Part shown: one piece after another, positions 29,651 to 37,879 of the stretch | How the letters are laid out: each line of letters begins with the position of its first letter | Position numbering within the stretch: the first letter of the stretch is position 1 | From: Mesobacillus campisalis | Lineage (GTDB): Bacteria > Bacillota > Bacilli > Bacillales > Cytobacillaceae | Assembly (NCBI RefSeq): GCF_000986785.1 | Contig: NZ_LAYY01000048.1 | Coordinates: 15,432 to 60,851 of the forward strand | Direction of reading: 5' to 3' | DNA length: 45,420 bases | Program-made: the position numbers and the translations under genes | Notes under the pieces: model-generated | What the model saw: only the letters and a program-made list of their open reading frames with translations | Database searches by the model: none | Told to the model about the DNA's origin: nothing

Positions 29651-29721
29651 TTTGGGGAGTTCCAGGAGTGACAACGTTTTTGTGAACACCTGCGATTTTT
29701 GAATTTTTTATGCAACAGAAA

Positions 29722-29760
29722 AAGGATGAAAAAAGCTGTTGCTGCAGCTTTTTCATCCTT
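29722..29760. terminator. Terminator overlapping the end of the coiled-coil gene
   Basis: GGATGAAAAAAGCTG (29724-29738) pairs with CAGCTTTTTCATCC (29745-29758). The stop of the minus-strand gene (29753-29755) lies in the stem, and T-rich sequence occurs on both sides. Confidence 0.75.
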
Positions 29761-30112
29761 TTTCTTCTTTTATCATTAACATTTCCTCTTCCACTCTGCC
29801 CAGCTTCACCAAATGGGAATCAAGCCTTTTATGAAGGTTTTTAAATTCATGCGTGTTTTTTTCATCGAGGTCTTTGACCACTTCTTTCAGGAAGTGTTCA
29901 ATCTTGGCGCTTTGCATTTCTTCCATCCGTTCCAATGCTTCCTTTATGTCGGTAATGTCAATTTGGTTGGAGGTTACCCGGTGCTCAATGCTGTCTACCT
30001 TTCCAAGCCTGTCCAGGCGTTTTTCAATCTTTTCCACCTTGTCCCCAATGACATCCATCATCTCTTTCAAATCACTGAGTGATTCAACTAGCTGGTTTAA
30101 TTTGTTTTCCAT
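29753..30112 (-). CDS. Coiled-coil protein of unknown function
   Basis: A 119-residue, highly charged, all-helical protein with no Cys and no membrane segment. Hydrophobic residues recur with heptad spacing (LNQLVESLSDLKEMMDVIG, then VEKIEKRLDRLGKV and IKEALERMEEM), predicting a long coiled coil, probably oligomeric. I do not recognise a named family. It is a single gene on the minus strand between mpfA (convergent) and the mrp operon, with a possible GGGAGCG ribosome site before the ATG. Its terminator shares bases with the last codons. No function is assigned. Confidence 0.7.
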   Translation of the reverse strand: MENKLNQLVESLSDLKEMMDVIGDKVEKIEKRLDRLGKVDSIEHRVTSNQIDITDIKEALERMEEMQSAKIEHFLKEVVKDLDEKNTHEFKNLHKRLDSHLVKLGRVEEEMLMIKEEKG

Positions 30113-30306
30113 TGTTCGCTCCCTGTTTGCTTGTTTACGCTTATTTTAACACCACTCCCCTAATGTATATGTTACAAAAACAAGACAATATCCTTCAAAG
30201 CATACCCTTTCGGAAAACTGTCACGTTTTCTCCACACTCACACAAGTTTCCAGGCAGATTTTAACCCTTCAAGGATACACGCGGGAGAATAACGGGCCGT
30301 CGCCGC

Positions 30307-30340
30307 AAAAAAAGACAGTGATGCCACCACTGTCTTTTTT
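30307..30340 (-). terminator. mrp operon terminator
   Basis: GACAGTG (30314-30320) / CACTGTC (30328-30334) flanked by A7 and T6, directly downstream of mrpG. Confidence 0.85.
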
Positions 30341-30353
30341 CGGGATAAAAATT

Positions 30354-30710
30354 TTATTTGCCCTCTTTTAAAGCATCCTTAAGCGTATCCATAACGCTTG
30401 TCTCCGTCAACTTCACGTTGGACCGGTATGCACTCCGGCAAATAAGGTGCGCGGAAACAGGAGCGGTCAGGAAAACAAAGAAAATTCCCAGCAACAGCCT
30501 GATGCTAAATATACCTTGAGTGATAACGAAAAAGAAAAGGGTACCCACCAAAGTAAATAACACGCCCAATGTCGCACTTTTGGAAGCCGCATGCGACCGC
30601 GTATACACATCGGGCAGCCTGACTAATCCAACCGCACTCAAAAAACTCATGATCGTCCCCGCCAATATAAGTAAAGCTGGAATGATTTCACTTAGATCGT
30701 TTATGTTCAA
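30354..30710 (-). CDS. mrpG: MrpG subunit of the Mrp Na+/H+ antiporter
   Basis: Last gene of the seven-gene mrp operon; small membrane subunit of about 118 residues (B. subtilis 124) with three hydrophobic segments. PDVYTRSHAASKSATLGVL is the family's conserved block, corresponding to the MnhG/PhaG signature. The frame extends upstream to 30791 inside mrpF; the TTG at 30710 behind AAAGGGGTG is preferred because it gives the normal length and a 23-bp overlap with mrpF. The Mrp complex exports Na+ (or Li+/K+) in exchange for protons and supports alkaline and salt tolerance; all seven subunits are needed in characterised systems. Confidence 0.9.
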   Translation of the reverse strand: MNINDLSEIIPALLILAGTIMSFLSAVGLVRLPDVYTRSHAASKSATLGVLFTLVGTLFFFVITQGIFSIRLLLGIFFVFLTAPVSAHLICRSAYRSNVKLTETSVMDTLKDALKEGK

Positions 30711-30972
30711 TGACAACACCCCTTTCCAGGAACCTGGCAAAAGCGATTGTTCCAATAAAGGAAAGAATCCCAATGAGCAAAATAACTTCAAAAAAAGCGG
30801 TTGTTCGAAGCAGGACCGAAGTGACGGCCACTCCCGAGATCAAGTTGATGCCGATTGAATCCAAAGCCTGCACCCGATCCGACACTGATGGCCCTTTTAC
30901 TAAACGGTAAATGGTGGCCAGAACGGAAAGAGTCATGAAAATCAGCGCCGTAGACAATATTAACTCAAACAC
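30688..30972 (-). CDS. mrpF: MrpF subunit of the Mrp antiporter
   Basis: A 94-residue membrane subunit (B. subtilis MrpF also about 94) with three hydrophobic helices. The conserved YRLVKGPSVSDRVQALDSIG motif follows the first helix. The start is a GTG at 30972 with GAAGGTG seven bases upstream, overlapping the end of mrpE by 8 bp; the 3' end overlaps mrpG. MrpF lies with MrpE and MrpG in the smaller membrane module of the antiporter and has been linked to bile or cholate resistance in B. subtilis. The subunit role is known from the family, not visible here. Confidence 0.92.
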   Translation of the reverse strand: MFELILSTALIFMTLSVLATIYRLVKGPSVSDRVQALDSIGINLISGVAVTSVLLRTTAFFEVILLIGILSFIGTIAFARFLERGVVIEHKRSK

Positions 30973-31447
30973 CCCGCGTCACCTTCTTTATCATCTTTTC
31001 AAATCTCTGTACTGATTTCTTCACGGACTCACTGGATTCAGGAATATCCATTGCATGGATGAAAAGCGTCTTTCCGTCCGGTGCGACTTCTACGACAACA
31101 GATCCCGGAGTCAAACTTAGCAATAGAGAGACCAGGGTGATTTCGAGGTCACCTTCCAAGTCGGTTTCCAATGTGAATATTCCTGGTGTAATGTTGATCC
31201 GGGGGCGTGTCACCTGACGGATTACAAGGATGCTGGAGCTGAACAATTCCTGGATGAAAACAAGGAAAAGCTGAAATATATTTAACACCGTTGTTAAATA
31301 GAACTTTTCCGGAAGGAATCGGCGTATAACGAACAGGACAATGATCCCTACCAGATAGCCACTTATGAAAGTCAACACACTCCAATCATCTTGGAGAAAC
31401 ATCCACAGCGTGGCAATTAACAGATTAATCAATACTTGCATGGGCAA
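30965..31447 (-). CDS. mrpE: MrpE subunit of the Mrp antiporter
   Basis: A membrane subunit of about 160 residues (B. subtilis 158). Two hydrophobic N-terminal segments (about 5-25 and 30-50) and another near 65-80 precede a cytoplasmic domain with TLETDLEGDLEITLVSLL and LTPGSVVVEVAPDG, conserved in MrpE/MnhE. The frame can start at GTG 31456, but that codon abuts the GGAAGGGG ribosome site. TTG 31447 has good spacing; ATG 31441 is the next choice and gives MQVLINLL. It overlaps mrpF by 8 bp and is 55 bp downstream of mrpD. Confidence 0.88.
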   Translation of the reverse strand: MPMQVLINLLIATLWMFLQDDWSVLTFISGYLVGIIVLFVIRRFLPEKFYLTTVLNIFQLFLVFIQELFSSSILVIRQVTRPRINITPGIFTLETDLEGDLEITLVSLLLSLTPGSVVVEVAPDGKTLFIHAMDIPESSESVKKSVQRFEKMIKKVTRGV

Positions 31448-31502
31448 TGGAACCACCCCTTCCTACTATTTCCAAGACTGGTTTATGCTAAGGGATTATG
31501 AA

Positions 31503-32981
31503 TTAGCCTCTTCCAAAAACGGCTTCGATGTACAGTAATGGGTTCATCAAACTTTCAATCGCCAATTCAGCATAGGAATAAATCCCTTCCGCACCGACTC
31601 CGAGTCCGATTGTCAGGAGTGTAAGGATAGCAAGCGGGAACAGGATGCCTTTTACCTCCCCCTTTTTTTCCTCATCCAAATAGGAATCACCCCAAAAGCC
31701 GTTCAGAAAAATCTTCATCACAGAGTAGAGCACCATCAGGCTGGTAATGAGCCCAATGGCCCCAAGCCACAGGAAACCTGCTTCAAACGTTCCCTCCGTA
31801 ATGAAAACCTTCCCGATGAAGCCGCTTAGCGGCGGAATCCCCGCGAGGGACAAAGCCGCAATAAAAAACATCCACCCCAGGAATGGGTAGGTCTGAATCA
31901 GTCCGCTGATATATTTCAGTTTCGAGGTACCGGCAAGAGTGATAACGGTCCCCCCTATGAGGAAGATAAGGGCTTTGATAATGATGTCATGAATAAGGTA
32001 GTACATGGAACCTGTAAGTCCTACTGTAGAATTGGACGCAAGCCCTGCCATGATCAATCCTACTCCCACAATTACGTTGTAGGTGAGGATTTTCTTTATA
32101 TCCCAGTATGCCACCGCACCGATTGCCCCTAATAACATTGTGACTGCAGCCATAATGCCGATGATGAGATGGGTAATATGGGGTTCATGATAAAAGATGA
32201 GCGTGAAGATTCTTATAATGGAATAGATTCCCACCTTGGTTAACAGAGCTGCAAAAATAGCCGCAATGGCGGTTGGAGGTGCGCTGTAAGAGCCAGGAAG
32301 CCAAAAGAACAAAAATAAGCCCGCTTTCAAACTGAATACAATCAGAAATAAAATCGCAATGGCTGTAAGGATACCGTTTTGCCCGGCCTCCGCCACCCTT
32401 TCCGAAAGGTGGGCCATATTCAATGTTCCCGTTGCAGCATATAAATAGGCAATGGCCACAAGGAAAAGGAAGGAGGATAAGATATTGATCAGCACATACT
32501 TAATCGACTCTCTCAATTGAATCCCGGTACCGCCAAGGGAAATCAGGACATAGGAGGAAATCAGCATTACTTCAAAGCAAACAAACAGGTTGAACATATC
32601 TCCTGTTAAAAAGGAGCCATTCACCCCGGTGATGAGGAATAAATACAAGGGGTAAAAGTAATGGGCTTCTCTCTCTTTCCCAATGGAATAAAAGGCAAAG
32701 ACCAGGCATAACAGTGATACAATGCTGGTTGTCAAAAGAAGCATTCCGGAAAACATGTCAGCGACCATGCTCACCCCAAACGGGGCCTCCCAGCCCCCCA
32801 ATTGGAGGGTCTGGATGCCACTGTCTTTTATTTGAACCATCAAGACAAGGGATACGGCTCCTGTTGCTCCAAGCGCAACGACACTTAAAAAGCGCTGCAC
32901 CACTGCTTTCCTCCTAAAAGCTACCATTAATAATCCTGTAATCAACGGGATTAAAATTGGCATTATAACTAAATTATTCAT
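31503..32981 (-). CDS. mrpD: MrpD, proton-pumping-type antiporter subunit
   Basis: A 492-residue membrane protein (B. subtilis 493) of the complex-I NuoL/M/N-like family, with about 14 helices. The signature region includes CFEVMLISSYVLISLGG, with the conserved Glu in TM5, and FWLPGSYSAPPTAIAAIFAAL around TM7, with KVGIYSIIRIF after it. The frame begins at ATG 32987, but the second ATG at 32981 is better spaced from GAGAGG and gives MNNLVIMPILIPL like B. subtilis. The start overlaps the end of mrpC. Together with MrpA it should carry proton and cation translocation. Confidence 0.93.
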   Translation of the reverse strand: MNNLVIMPILIPLITGLLMVAFRRKAVVQRFLSVVALGATGAVSLVLMVQIKDSGIQTLQLGGWEAPFGVSMVADMFSGMLLLTTSIVSLLCLVFAFYSIGKEREAHYFYPLYLFLITGVNGSFLTGDMFNLFVCFEVMLISSYVLISLGGTGIQLRESIKYVLINILSSFLFLVAIAYLYAATGTLNMAHLSERVAEAGQNGILTAIAILFLIVFSLKAGLFLFFWLPGSYSAPPTAIAAIFAALLTKVGIYSIIRIFTLIFYHEPHITHLIIGIMAAVTMLLGAIGAVAYWDIKKILTYNVIVGVGLIMAGLASNSTVGLTGSMYYLIHDIIIKALIFLIGGTVITLAGTSKLKYISGLIQTYPFLGWMFFIAALSLAGIPPLSGFIGKVFITEGTFEAGFLWLGAIGLITSLMVLYSVMKIFLNGFWGDSYLDEEKKGEVKGILFPLAILTLLTIGLGVGAEGIYSYAELAIESLMNPLLYIEAVFGRG

Positions 32982-33312
32982 TTTCATTACCTCTCATTTG
33001 TTCCGTGTCATCCGTGCCCAGAACTTTATAAGCACGGTAGCTCAGAACCAGGAATAGAGCTGTCGTAGCGAAACTTATTACAATCGCTGTAAGGATCAGT
33101 GCCTGGGGCAGGGCATCCGTGAAGGATAAGGCATCAAGCCCCAAGAGGGGGGGGCCTCCTGTTTTTACCCCTCCCATTATCAGGATCAGTAGGTTGACAC
33201 CATGGCTGATGACCGATGTGCCCAGGATAATCCTCAATAAACTCTTCGTCAAAACCAAATAGGTTCCAATAGCAAATAAGACGCCAATAAGAATAGACAT
33301 AATCGTTTCCAT
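32974..33312 (-). CDS. mrpC: MrpC, NuoK-like antiporter subunit
   Basis: A 112-residue three-helix membrane subunit related to NuoK (B. subtilis MrpC about 113). It contains GTYLVLTKSLLRIILG, SHGVNLLILIMGG and DALPQALILTAIVISFATTAL, the conserved NuoK-type block. The ATG at 33312 (METIMSI) is preferred to the adjacent GTG at 33315, which directly follows the mrpB stop; either is possible. It overlaps mrpD by 8 bp, so the operon is translationally coupled here. Confidence 0.92.
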   Translation of the reverse strand: METIMSILIGVLFAIGTYLVLTKSLLRIILGTSVISHGVNLLILIMGGVKTGGPPLLGLDALSFTDALPQALILTAIVISFATTALFLVLSYRAYKVLGTDDTEQMRGNENE

Positions 33313-33315
33313 CAC

Positions 33316-33741
33316 TTATCGGTCCTCACTTATGCTGCTGATAATGGTAATCGCTGTTCCTATGACCGCCATTGCGACGCCTATATCAAACAGGACAGCT
33401 GTGGCGAGTTCGGTTTTCCCAAAGAGCGGCAGTTGGAAATAATCGAAAGCCTGAGTCAGGAACGGCCTGTCAAATATAATTCCCCCGATTCCAGTGAAAA
33501 CGGAAATAAGGACCCCCACTGCCGTTACCGCTTTGAAATCGACCGGAATATTTTCCCGGACTGTTTCGATATCGTAACACAGAAACAGAAGCGTTAGAGC
33601 GGAAGCAAATGCCAGACCCCCAATAAATCCTCCACCCGGGTTATGGTGACCCGAGAAAAAGAGGTTAATGGCGAACGTAAGAATAATGAGGACGGCCACT
33701 TTTGTCACACTTCGCAAGATGACATCATTCGGTTCTTTCAT
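33316..33741 (-). CDS. mrpB: MrpB subunit of the Mrp antiporter
   Basis: A 141-residue membrane subunit (B. subtilis about 143) with four hydrophobic helices. The motif FFSGHHNPGGGFIGGLAFASAL near residues 28-50 is the hallmark of MrpB/MnhB, listed here as a block rather than aligned. The ATG follows GGGAGGGAGTAGGA and lies only 2 bp after the mrpA stop; the stop adjoins the mrpC start. In the known complex MrpB packs against the C-terminal part of MrpA. Confidence 0.92.
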   Translation of the reverse strand: MKEPNDVILRSVTKVAVLIILTFAINLFFSGHHNPGGGFIGGLAFASALTLLFLCYDIETVRENIPVDFKAVTAVGVLISVFTGIGGIIFDRPFLTQAFDYFQLPLFGKTELATAVLFDIGVAMAVIGTAITIISSISEDR

Positions 33742-33743
33742 TC

Positions 33744-36143
33744 CTACTCCCTCCCTTTCATCTCAAATTTTATTAATAAATAGACGCCCAGAGCGGCAAT
33801 GCACAGGACAAAGATCTCCAACATCGTATCAATTCCCCGAAAATCCACCAAAATTGCATTTACGATGTTTCTTGCTCCCGCAAGTTCGTACGAATTCTCA
33901 TAATAGCCTGCAATTGGTTCAAACAGCCTGTTCCCGTCAGCCGACAGCGCAAACAATGCCACTACAGCCCCCACACCCACTGAGATCACTAAATTTAGCG
34001 GCTTAAACGGCACCCTGCCGTTGCCTTTAAAATATTTCGGCAAATGGTAAAAACACAACAAAAACAATGCCGTTGTCACGGTTTCCACGACCAGCTGGGT
34101 AAGCGCGAGGTCAGGGGCTCTAAAAACAACAAAGAGCATGGAAACAAGATAACCTAATCCGCCAAGTGCAATGATCGCGGTAAGCCTTGAACGTGACAGG
34201 ACTATCGTTAAAGCCACAATGACCATCGCAATGATCAATGCCCACTCGTAAAGAGTGATTGGCGCATCATTGGCAGGATTATAAGCTATAGCATTCAATG
34301 ATAGGAGACTTCCCCCCACCATGATAATTAAAAATCCAAAGATATAGATGAGATAATCCCGTATATACCCGGTCATGTACCGGTTTGTCAGTGACCGGGA
34401 TACCCCTTCTCCTCCCTCGAGGAAATTATTATAGAAATGATTCAAGGTAAGGGTCTCTGGATAATACCTGTAAATACCCTTCCATTTTTTCAAAGTGACA
34501 TAAAGGACCGATCCCAGAAGTACTACTCCGATTGTCATAAATAACTCCGCATTAAAGCCGTGCCAGGCACTGATTTTTATATCTATTAGACTGCCTTGTG
34601 CCAAAGAGGGCAGGACAGCGGCAACTGCAGGCTTTAATAGGTAATCGGAAAGGACATTCGGGAAAAAGAAAATCAATATTACGAGCGATGCCAGTACTGC
34701 CGGGGAAATCAGCATTCCAATCGGAGGTTCATGTGCGATTTTATCCAGCTTGTCGGGCTTGTACTTTCCAAAAAACGTTTTGAATACGAGAATCATGCAA
34801 TATATGAAAGTGAACACACTCGCAATCCAGGCGATGACCGGAACCAATATTCCCAGGGATTCCATATTGAATACAGACATGTTGGAAGCATTCAGGACGG
34901 CTGTGAAGAACATTTCCTTGCTTAAAAAACCGTTGAAAGGAGGCAGTCCAGCCATGGAGAAAGAACCAATGAGCGTCAGCGTGAAGGATATCGGCATGAG
35001 ATTGATTAATCCCCCCAGCCTTCTGATATCGCGGGTACCTGTCTCATGGTCAATGATTCCGACGACCATGAATAGACTTCCTTTAAAAGTAGAGTGATTA
35101 ATTAAATGAAAAATGGCCGCCAGTGTGGCAACTGCGTACATGGAAGAGTCATCACCTGCACCAAAATATAACGCAGCAGACCCCAAGCCAAACAGGCTCA
35201 TAATCAGCCCCAATTGGCTAATGGTTGAAAAGGCGAGCAACGCTTTTAAGTCCGTCTGTTTAACGGCATTTATGGATCCGTAAAGCAGAGTGATGATTCC
35301 GGCAGCCGAAACAAGCCAAAACCATTCCGCTGTCCCGCCAAATACCGGAGTAAAACGGGCAACCAAGTAGATTCCCGCTTTCACCATTGTGGCTGAATGC
35401 AAATAGGCACTGATTGGGGTAGGCGCCTCCATGGCATCCGGCAGCCAAATGCTAAATGGAAACTGGGCGGACTTTGTAAAGGCACCAATAAGAATTAAAA
35501 ACATAGCCGGCAGGAAGAAGGCATGGGAATGAATCAATTCAATTTGGCTGATCATTTCACGTATGCTGTATGTGTCTGTGATCATGGAAAGCATAATCAA
35601 TCCTGCAAGCATGGCCAATCCGCCAAAAATCGTAATCAACATTGATTTCTGCGCACCATACCGCGACCTTTCCCGCTGATACCAGTAGGCAATCAACAAG
35701 AATGAAGAAATGCTTGTCAATTCCCAGAATACATATAAAACCATAACATTATCCGAAAACACGACCCCTAGCATCGCTCCCATAAACAGAAGGATATACA
35801 CATAGAAATTATGCAGGGCTTCCCTGTGTTTGGATAAATAATAGATAGAATAAAGAATAACCAGAGCCCCAATGCCGCTGATTAGTAAACCAAATATCAG
35901 GCTTAGGCCATCAATATAGGTTGAATAGTTTATGCCAAAGGAAGGCATCCAGGGTACGTGGATCTGAATAGTCCTTCCCTGGGAGATTACTGGAACGTAC
36001 CTCAACAAGTATAAAAATATCGTCAATGGAACCAACAGAACAAACCATCCAGTATGTATTCGGGGAGTGAACATTTTATATAAAAATGGTACCAGCAATG
36101 CAAACGCAAAAGGGATTAAAACCATGATGTGAAGAACAGACAT
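33744..36143 (-). CDS. mrpA: MrpA, large antiporter subunit
   Basis: A 799-residue membrane protein (B. subtilis 801), first gene of the mrp operon. The N-terminal ~500 residues form the NuoL-like antiporter core: VLYVFWELTSISSFLLIAYW with the TM5 Glu, FPFSIWLPDAMEAPTPISAY with the conserved Pro-rich helix, and KAGIYLVARF. The C-terminal ~200 residues form the MrpA-specific NuoJ-like and MrpB-like part (RAPDLALTQLVVETVTTALF). AAAAGGAGGGGACATGC precedes the ATG. A divergent promoter with -35 TTGATA and -10 TATATC lies about 110 bp upstream and overlaps the promoter of the UspA-like gene. Confidence 0.95.
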   Translation of the reverse strand: MSVLHIMVLIPFAFALLVPFLYKMFTPRIHTGWFVLLVPLTIFLYLLRYVPVISQGRTIQIHVPWMPSFGINYSTYIDGLSLIFGLLISGIGALVILYSIYYLSKHREALHNFYVYILLFMGAMLGVVFSDNVMVLYVFWELTSISSFLLIAYWYQRERSRYGAQKSMLITIFGGLAMLAGLIMLSMITDTYSIREMISQIELIHSHAFFLPAMFLILIGAFTKSAQFPFSIWLPDAMEAPTPISAYLHSATMVKAGIYLVARFTPVFGGTAEWFWLVSAAGIITLLYGSINAVKQTDLKALLAFSTISQLGLIMSLFGLGSAALYFGAGDDSSMYAVATLAAIFHLINHSTFKGSLFMVVGIIDHETGTRDIRRLGGLINLMPISFTLTLIGSFSMAGLPPFNGFLSKEMFFTAVLNASNMSVFNMESLGILVPVIAWIASVFTFIYCMILVFKTFFGKYKPDKLDKIAHEPPIGMLISPAVLASLVILIFFFPNVLSDYLLKPAVAAVLPSLAQGSLIDIKISAWHGFNAELFMTIGVVLLGSVLYVTLKKWKGIYRYYPETLTLNHFYNNFLEGGEGVSRSLTNRYMTGYIRDYLIYIFGFLIIMVGGSLLSLNAIAYNPANDAPITLYEWALIIAMVIVALTIVLSRSRLTAIIALGGLGYLVSMLFVVFRAPDLALTQLVVETVTTALFLLCFYHLPKYFKGNGRVPFKPLNLVISVGVGAVVALFALSADGNRLFEPIAGYYENSYELAGARNIVNAILVDFRGIDTMLEIFVLCIAALGVYLLIKFEMKGRE

Positions 36144-36234
36144 GCATGTCCCCTCCTTTTCTAAAATTTCAGTTTGGAATTTCTCATCTCCATCCGGCTT
36201 TCATAGGGTTACCGGGAAATCTCCGCAACTGGGA

Positions 36235-36285
36235 TTGACTCAAGTGGTGGCATAAGATATAGTCATACATAGCCTAATTTATCAA
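36235..36285. promoter_or_regulatory. Overlapping divergent promoters of mrpA and the UspA-like gene
   Basis: Plus strand: TTGACT (36235-36240), 17 bp, TATAGT (36258-36263), a strong sigma-A pair driving the UspA-like gene. Minus strand: TTGATA (36285-36280), 18 bp, TATATC (36261-36256), driving mrp. The two -10 elements share four base positions, so two polymerases could hardly bind at once. Confidence 0.6.
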
Positions 36286-36342
36286 CAGTTTTTATATAAA
36301 TATGTGTTACAAACTTCACATCTATTCCGAGGTGAGCTTCTA

Positions 36343-37029
36343 ATGAAAAAAGTCAAAGGCCGTATGGATGAAAGCATCCTCGTATGTGTCTATTACGGAC
36401 CAAATGGAGAACGCCTTATTCAGCGCGGCTGCAAAATCGCCAGTATGCTTGACTGCCCTCTTTATATATTGACGATTGACCCGAAGCCTTATAGTGAAAT
36501 GGATGCCGAAAAATCCCATTATATTTCCACATGGAAACAGCTTGCTGATGCCCATGGTGCTGATGCCTTCATATTAAAGGATGACGAGAAAAGACCTATC
36601 TCAAAAGTCATCGCCGAAGTCGCAAGAGAAAAGCACATCACTCAAATCATTCTGGGGCAAACTGCGCAAAGCAGGTGGGAACAAATTGCAAAAGGTTCCA
36701 TTATTAACACTTTATTGCGTGAGATTCCATTTGTGGATTTGCACATTGTATCGGTAGCGCGCTCCCTGAGGGACCAGGAAGGCCAATTCGAAAAGGGAGT
36801 ACGTGCCTACCTTATCCAGGATGGGGAACAGTATCGGGTCATTTTCAAGCATACAAAGAATGTCCTATACGAAGGGATCTTTTTCAAGGATGTGGGAACA
36901 GATTTCAACACTGGGATTTTCAAATTCATGAAGGATAAGAAAACATTGCAGGTTCAAGTAGTCGAGGACATTGTTACAGACTTGACCAATGTTGACATGC
37001 GTTCTGCATTTGATGAAGAGGAAAACTAA
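36343..37029 (+). CDS. UspA-like (KdpD universal-stress-type) protein
   Basis: A 228-residue soluble protein. Residues ~8-140 resemble the universal stress protein domain found in KdpD sensors: ESILVCVYYGPNGERLIQRG at the start of the first strand, PLYILTIDPKPYSEM, and the ATP-loop-like IILGQTAQSRWEQIAKGSII (compare GxxxRS in UspA). The C-terminal ~80 residues are a separate domain with IFKHTKNVLYEGIFF. Without a kinase domain it is a stand-alone sensor or adaptor. The ATG at 36343 behind CGAGGTGAGCTTC is chosen over a GTG at 36304. It is divergent from mrpA with overlapping promoters, so a link to cation stress is suggestive only. Confidence 0.75.
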   Translation: MKKVKGRMDESILVCVYYGPNGERLIQRGCKIASMLDCPLYILTIDPKPYSEMDAEKSHYISTWKQLADAHGADAFILKDDEKRPISKVIAEVAREKHITQIILGQTAQSRWEQIAKGSIINTLLREIPFVDLHIVSVARSLRDQEGQFEKGVRAYLIQDGEQYRVIFKHTKNVLYEGIFFKDVGTDFNTGIFKFMKDKKTLQVQVVEDIVTDLTNVDMRSAFDEEEN

Positions 37030-37042
37030 ATTCAGCCAGTCC

Positions 37043-37072
37043 TCCTCCAGCCTTCCGCTGGAGGATTTTTTT
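37043..37072 (+). terminator. Terminator of the UspA-like gene
   Basis: TCCTCCAGC (37043-37051) / GCTGGAGGA (37057-37065) followed by T7 on the plus strand, in the convergent gap with the recombinase. Confidence 0.85.
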
Positions 37073-37634
37073 ATAGATTTACATCAACTTTGACAAGTTT
37101 CTTGTCTTCTTTGTCAATCCCGATATATCTGAGCGTATCACCTGGCGTATGATGGTTGTATATGAACATTAATATAGAGATCGCTATTCCTTTTCGATAA
37201 GCATGGTATCCAAACGTTTTTCTTAGAGTATGGGTGCCAACTTTCCCCTCAACCCCCACTTTTCTTGCCGCATTATGAATGATCCTGTATGCCTGCTGAC
37301 GAGAAATGGGCAGATTATCCTTTTTAGATTTGAATAAATAGTCACTGTCCCTTAAATCATGCTGGTGCAAATAACTTTCCAGCTCTTGTTTAATACTGTT
37401 ATTAAGAAAGAAGGCTTTTGTTTCTTTACCTTTCCCATCCTTGATATACAGGAATTCTTTCATGGATTTTCCATCCCATACATGGGAAACTTTCAATGAA
37501 AGCAAATCACTGACCCTTATTCCCGTATTTATTCCAAAAACGAAAAGCAAAACATCCCGCTGGGAATTATTCCTTAATTCCTTTTTAATTGCACTAATGT
37601 ATTTAATGTCTTTAATGGGATCGACAAATTCCAT
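37071..37634 (-). CDS. Stand-alone tyrosine recombinase (YoeC-like)
   Basis: A 187-residue protein containing only the catalytic domain of the phage-integrase family, without the N-terminal core-binding domain. Catalytic residues are present: Arg in NTGIRVSDLL (about residue 40), a Lys in the beta-hairpin region IKDGKGKETK, HTLRKT (His135/Arg138), NHHTPGDT (His161/162) and Tyr170 in LRYIGI. The length and layout resemble B. subtilis YoeC. The ATG at 37634 has AAGGAGGG; the frame extends to 37706 without a ribosome site. No att-like repeats, tRNA or other element genes are next to it, so its target is unknown; it may be a domesticated or remnant integrase. Confidence 0.82.
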   Translation of the reverse strand: MEFVDPIKDIKYISAIKKELRNNSQRDVLLFVFGINTGIRVSDLLSLKVSHVWDGKSMKEFLYIKDGKGKETKAFFLNNSIKQELESYLHQHDLRDSDYLFKSKKDNLPISRQQAYRIIHNAARKVGVEGKVGTHTLRKTFGYHAYRKGIAISILMFIYNHHTPGDTLRYIGIDKEDKKLVKVDVNL

Positions 37635-37772
37635 AGGAATGCCCTCCTTGCAAGGCCCAATGATGTTACACAAATATATCCTAACAAATATTATGTAACG
37701 TTTCAACTCTCGTACATCTAATAGATTCAGCCAGTGCTTTCATATGTTCTGCCGTTTTATAAGCTAATTTGA

Positions 37773-37806
37773 TAAAAAAAGACATTGTGGCCGAAGCCGC
37801 AATGTC
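37773..37806 (-). terminator. spoVR terminator
   Basis: GACATTG (37781-37787) / CAATGTC (37800-37806) with an inner GC extension and TTTTTTT on the minus strand. Confidence 0.85.
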
Positions 37807-37879
37807 CTATCCATACAATCCATCATTAAAATTCTGCACCCAGGCTGCCTTATGAAGGCGGAGTACCTCACCTGACTTC

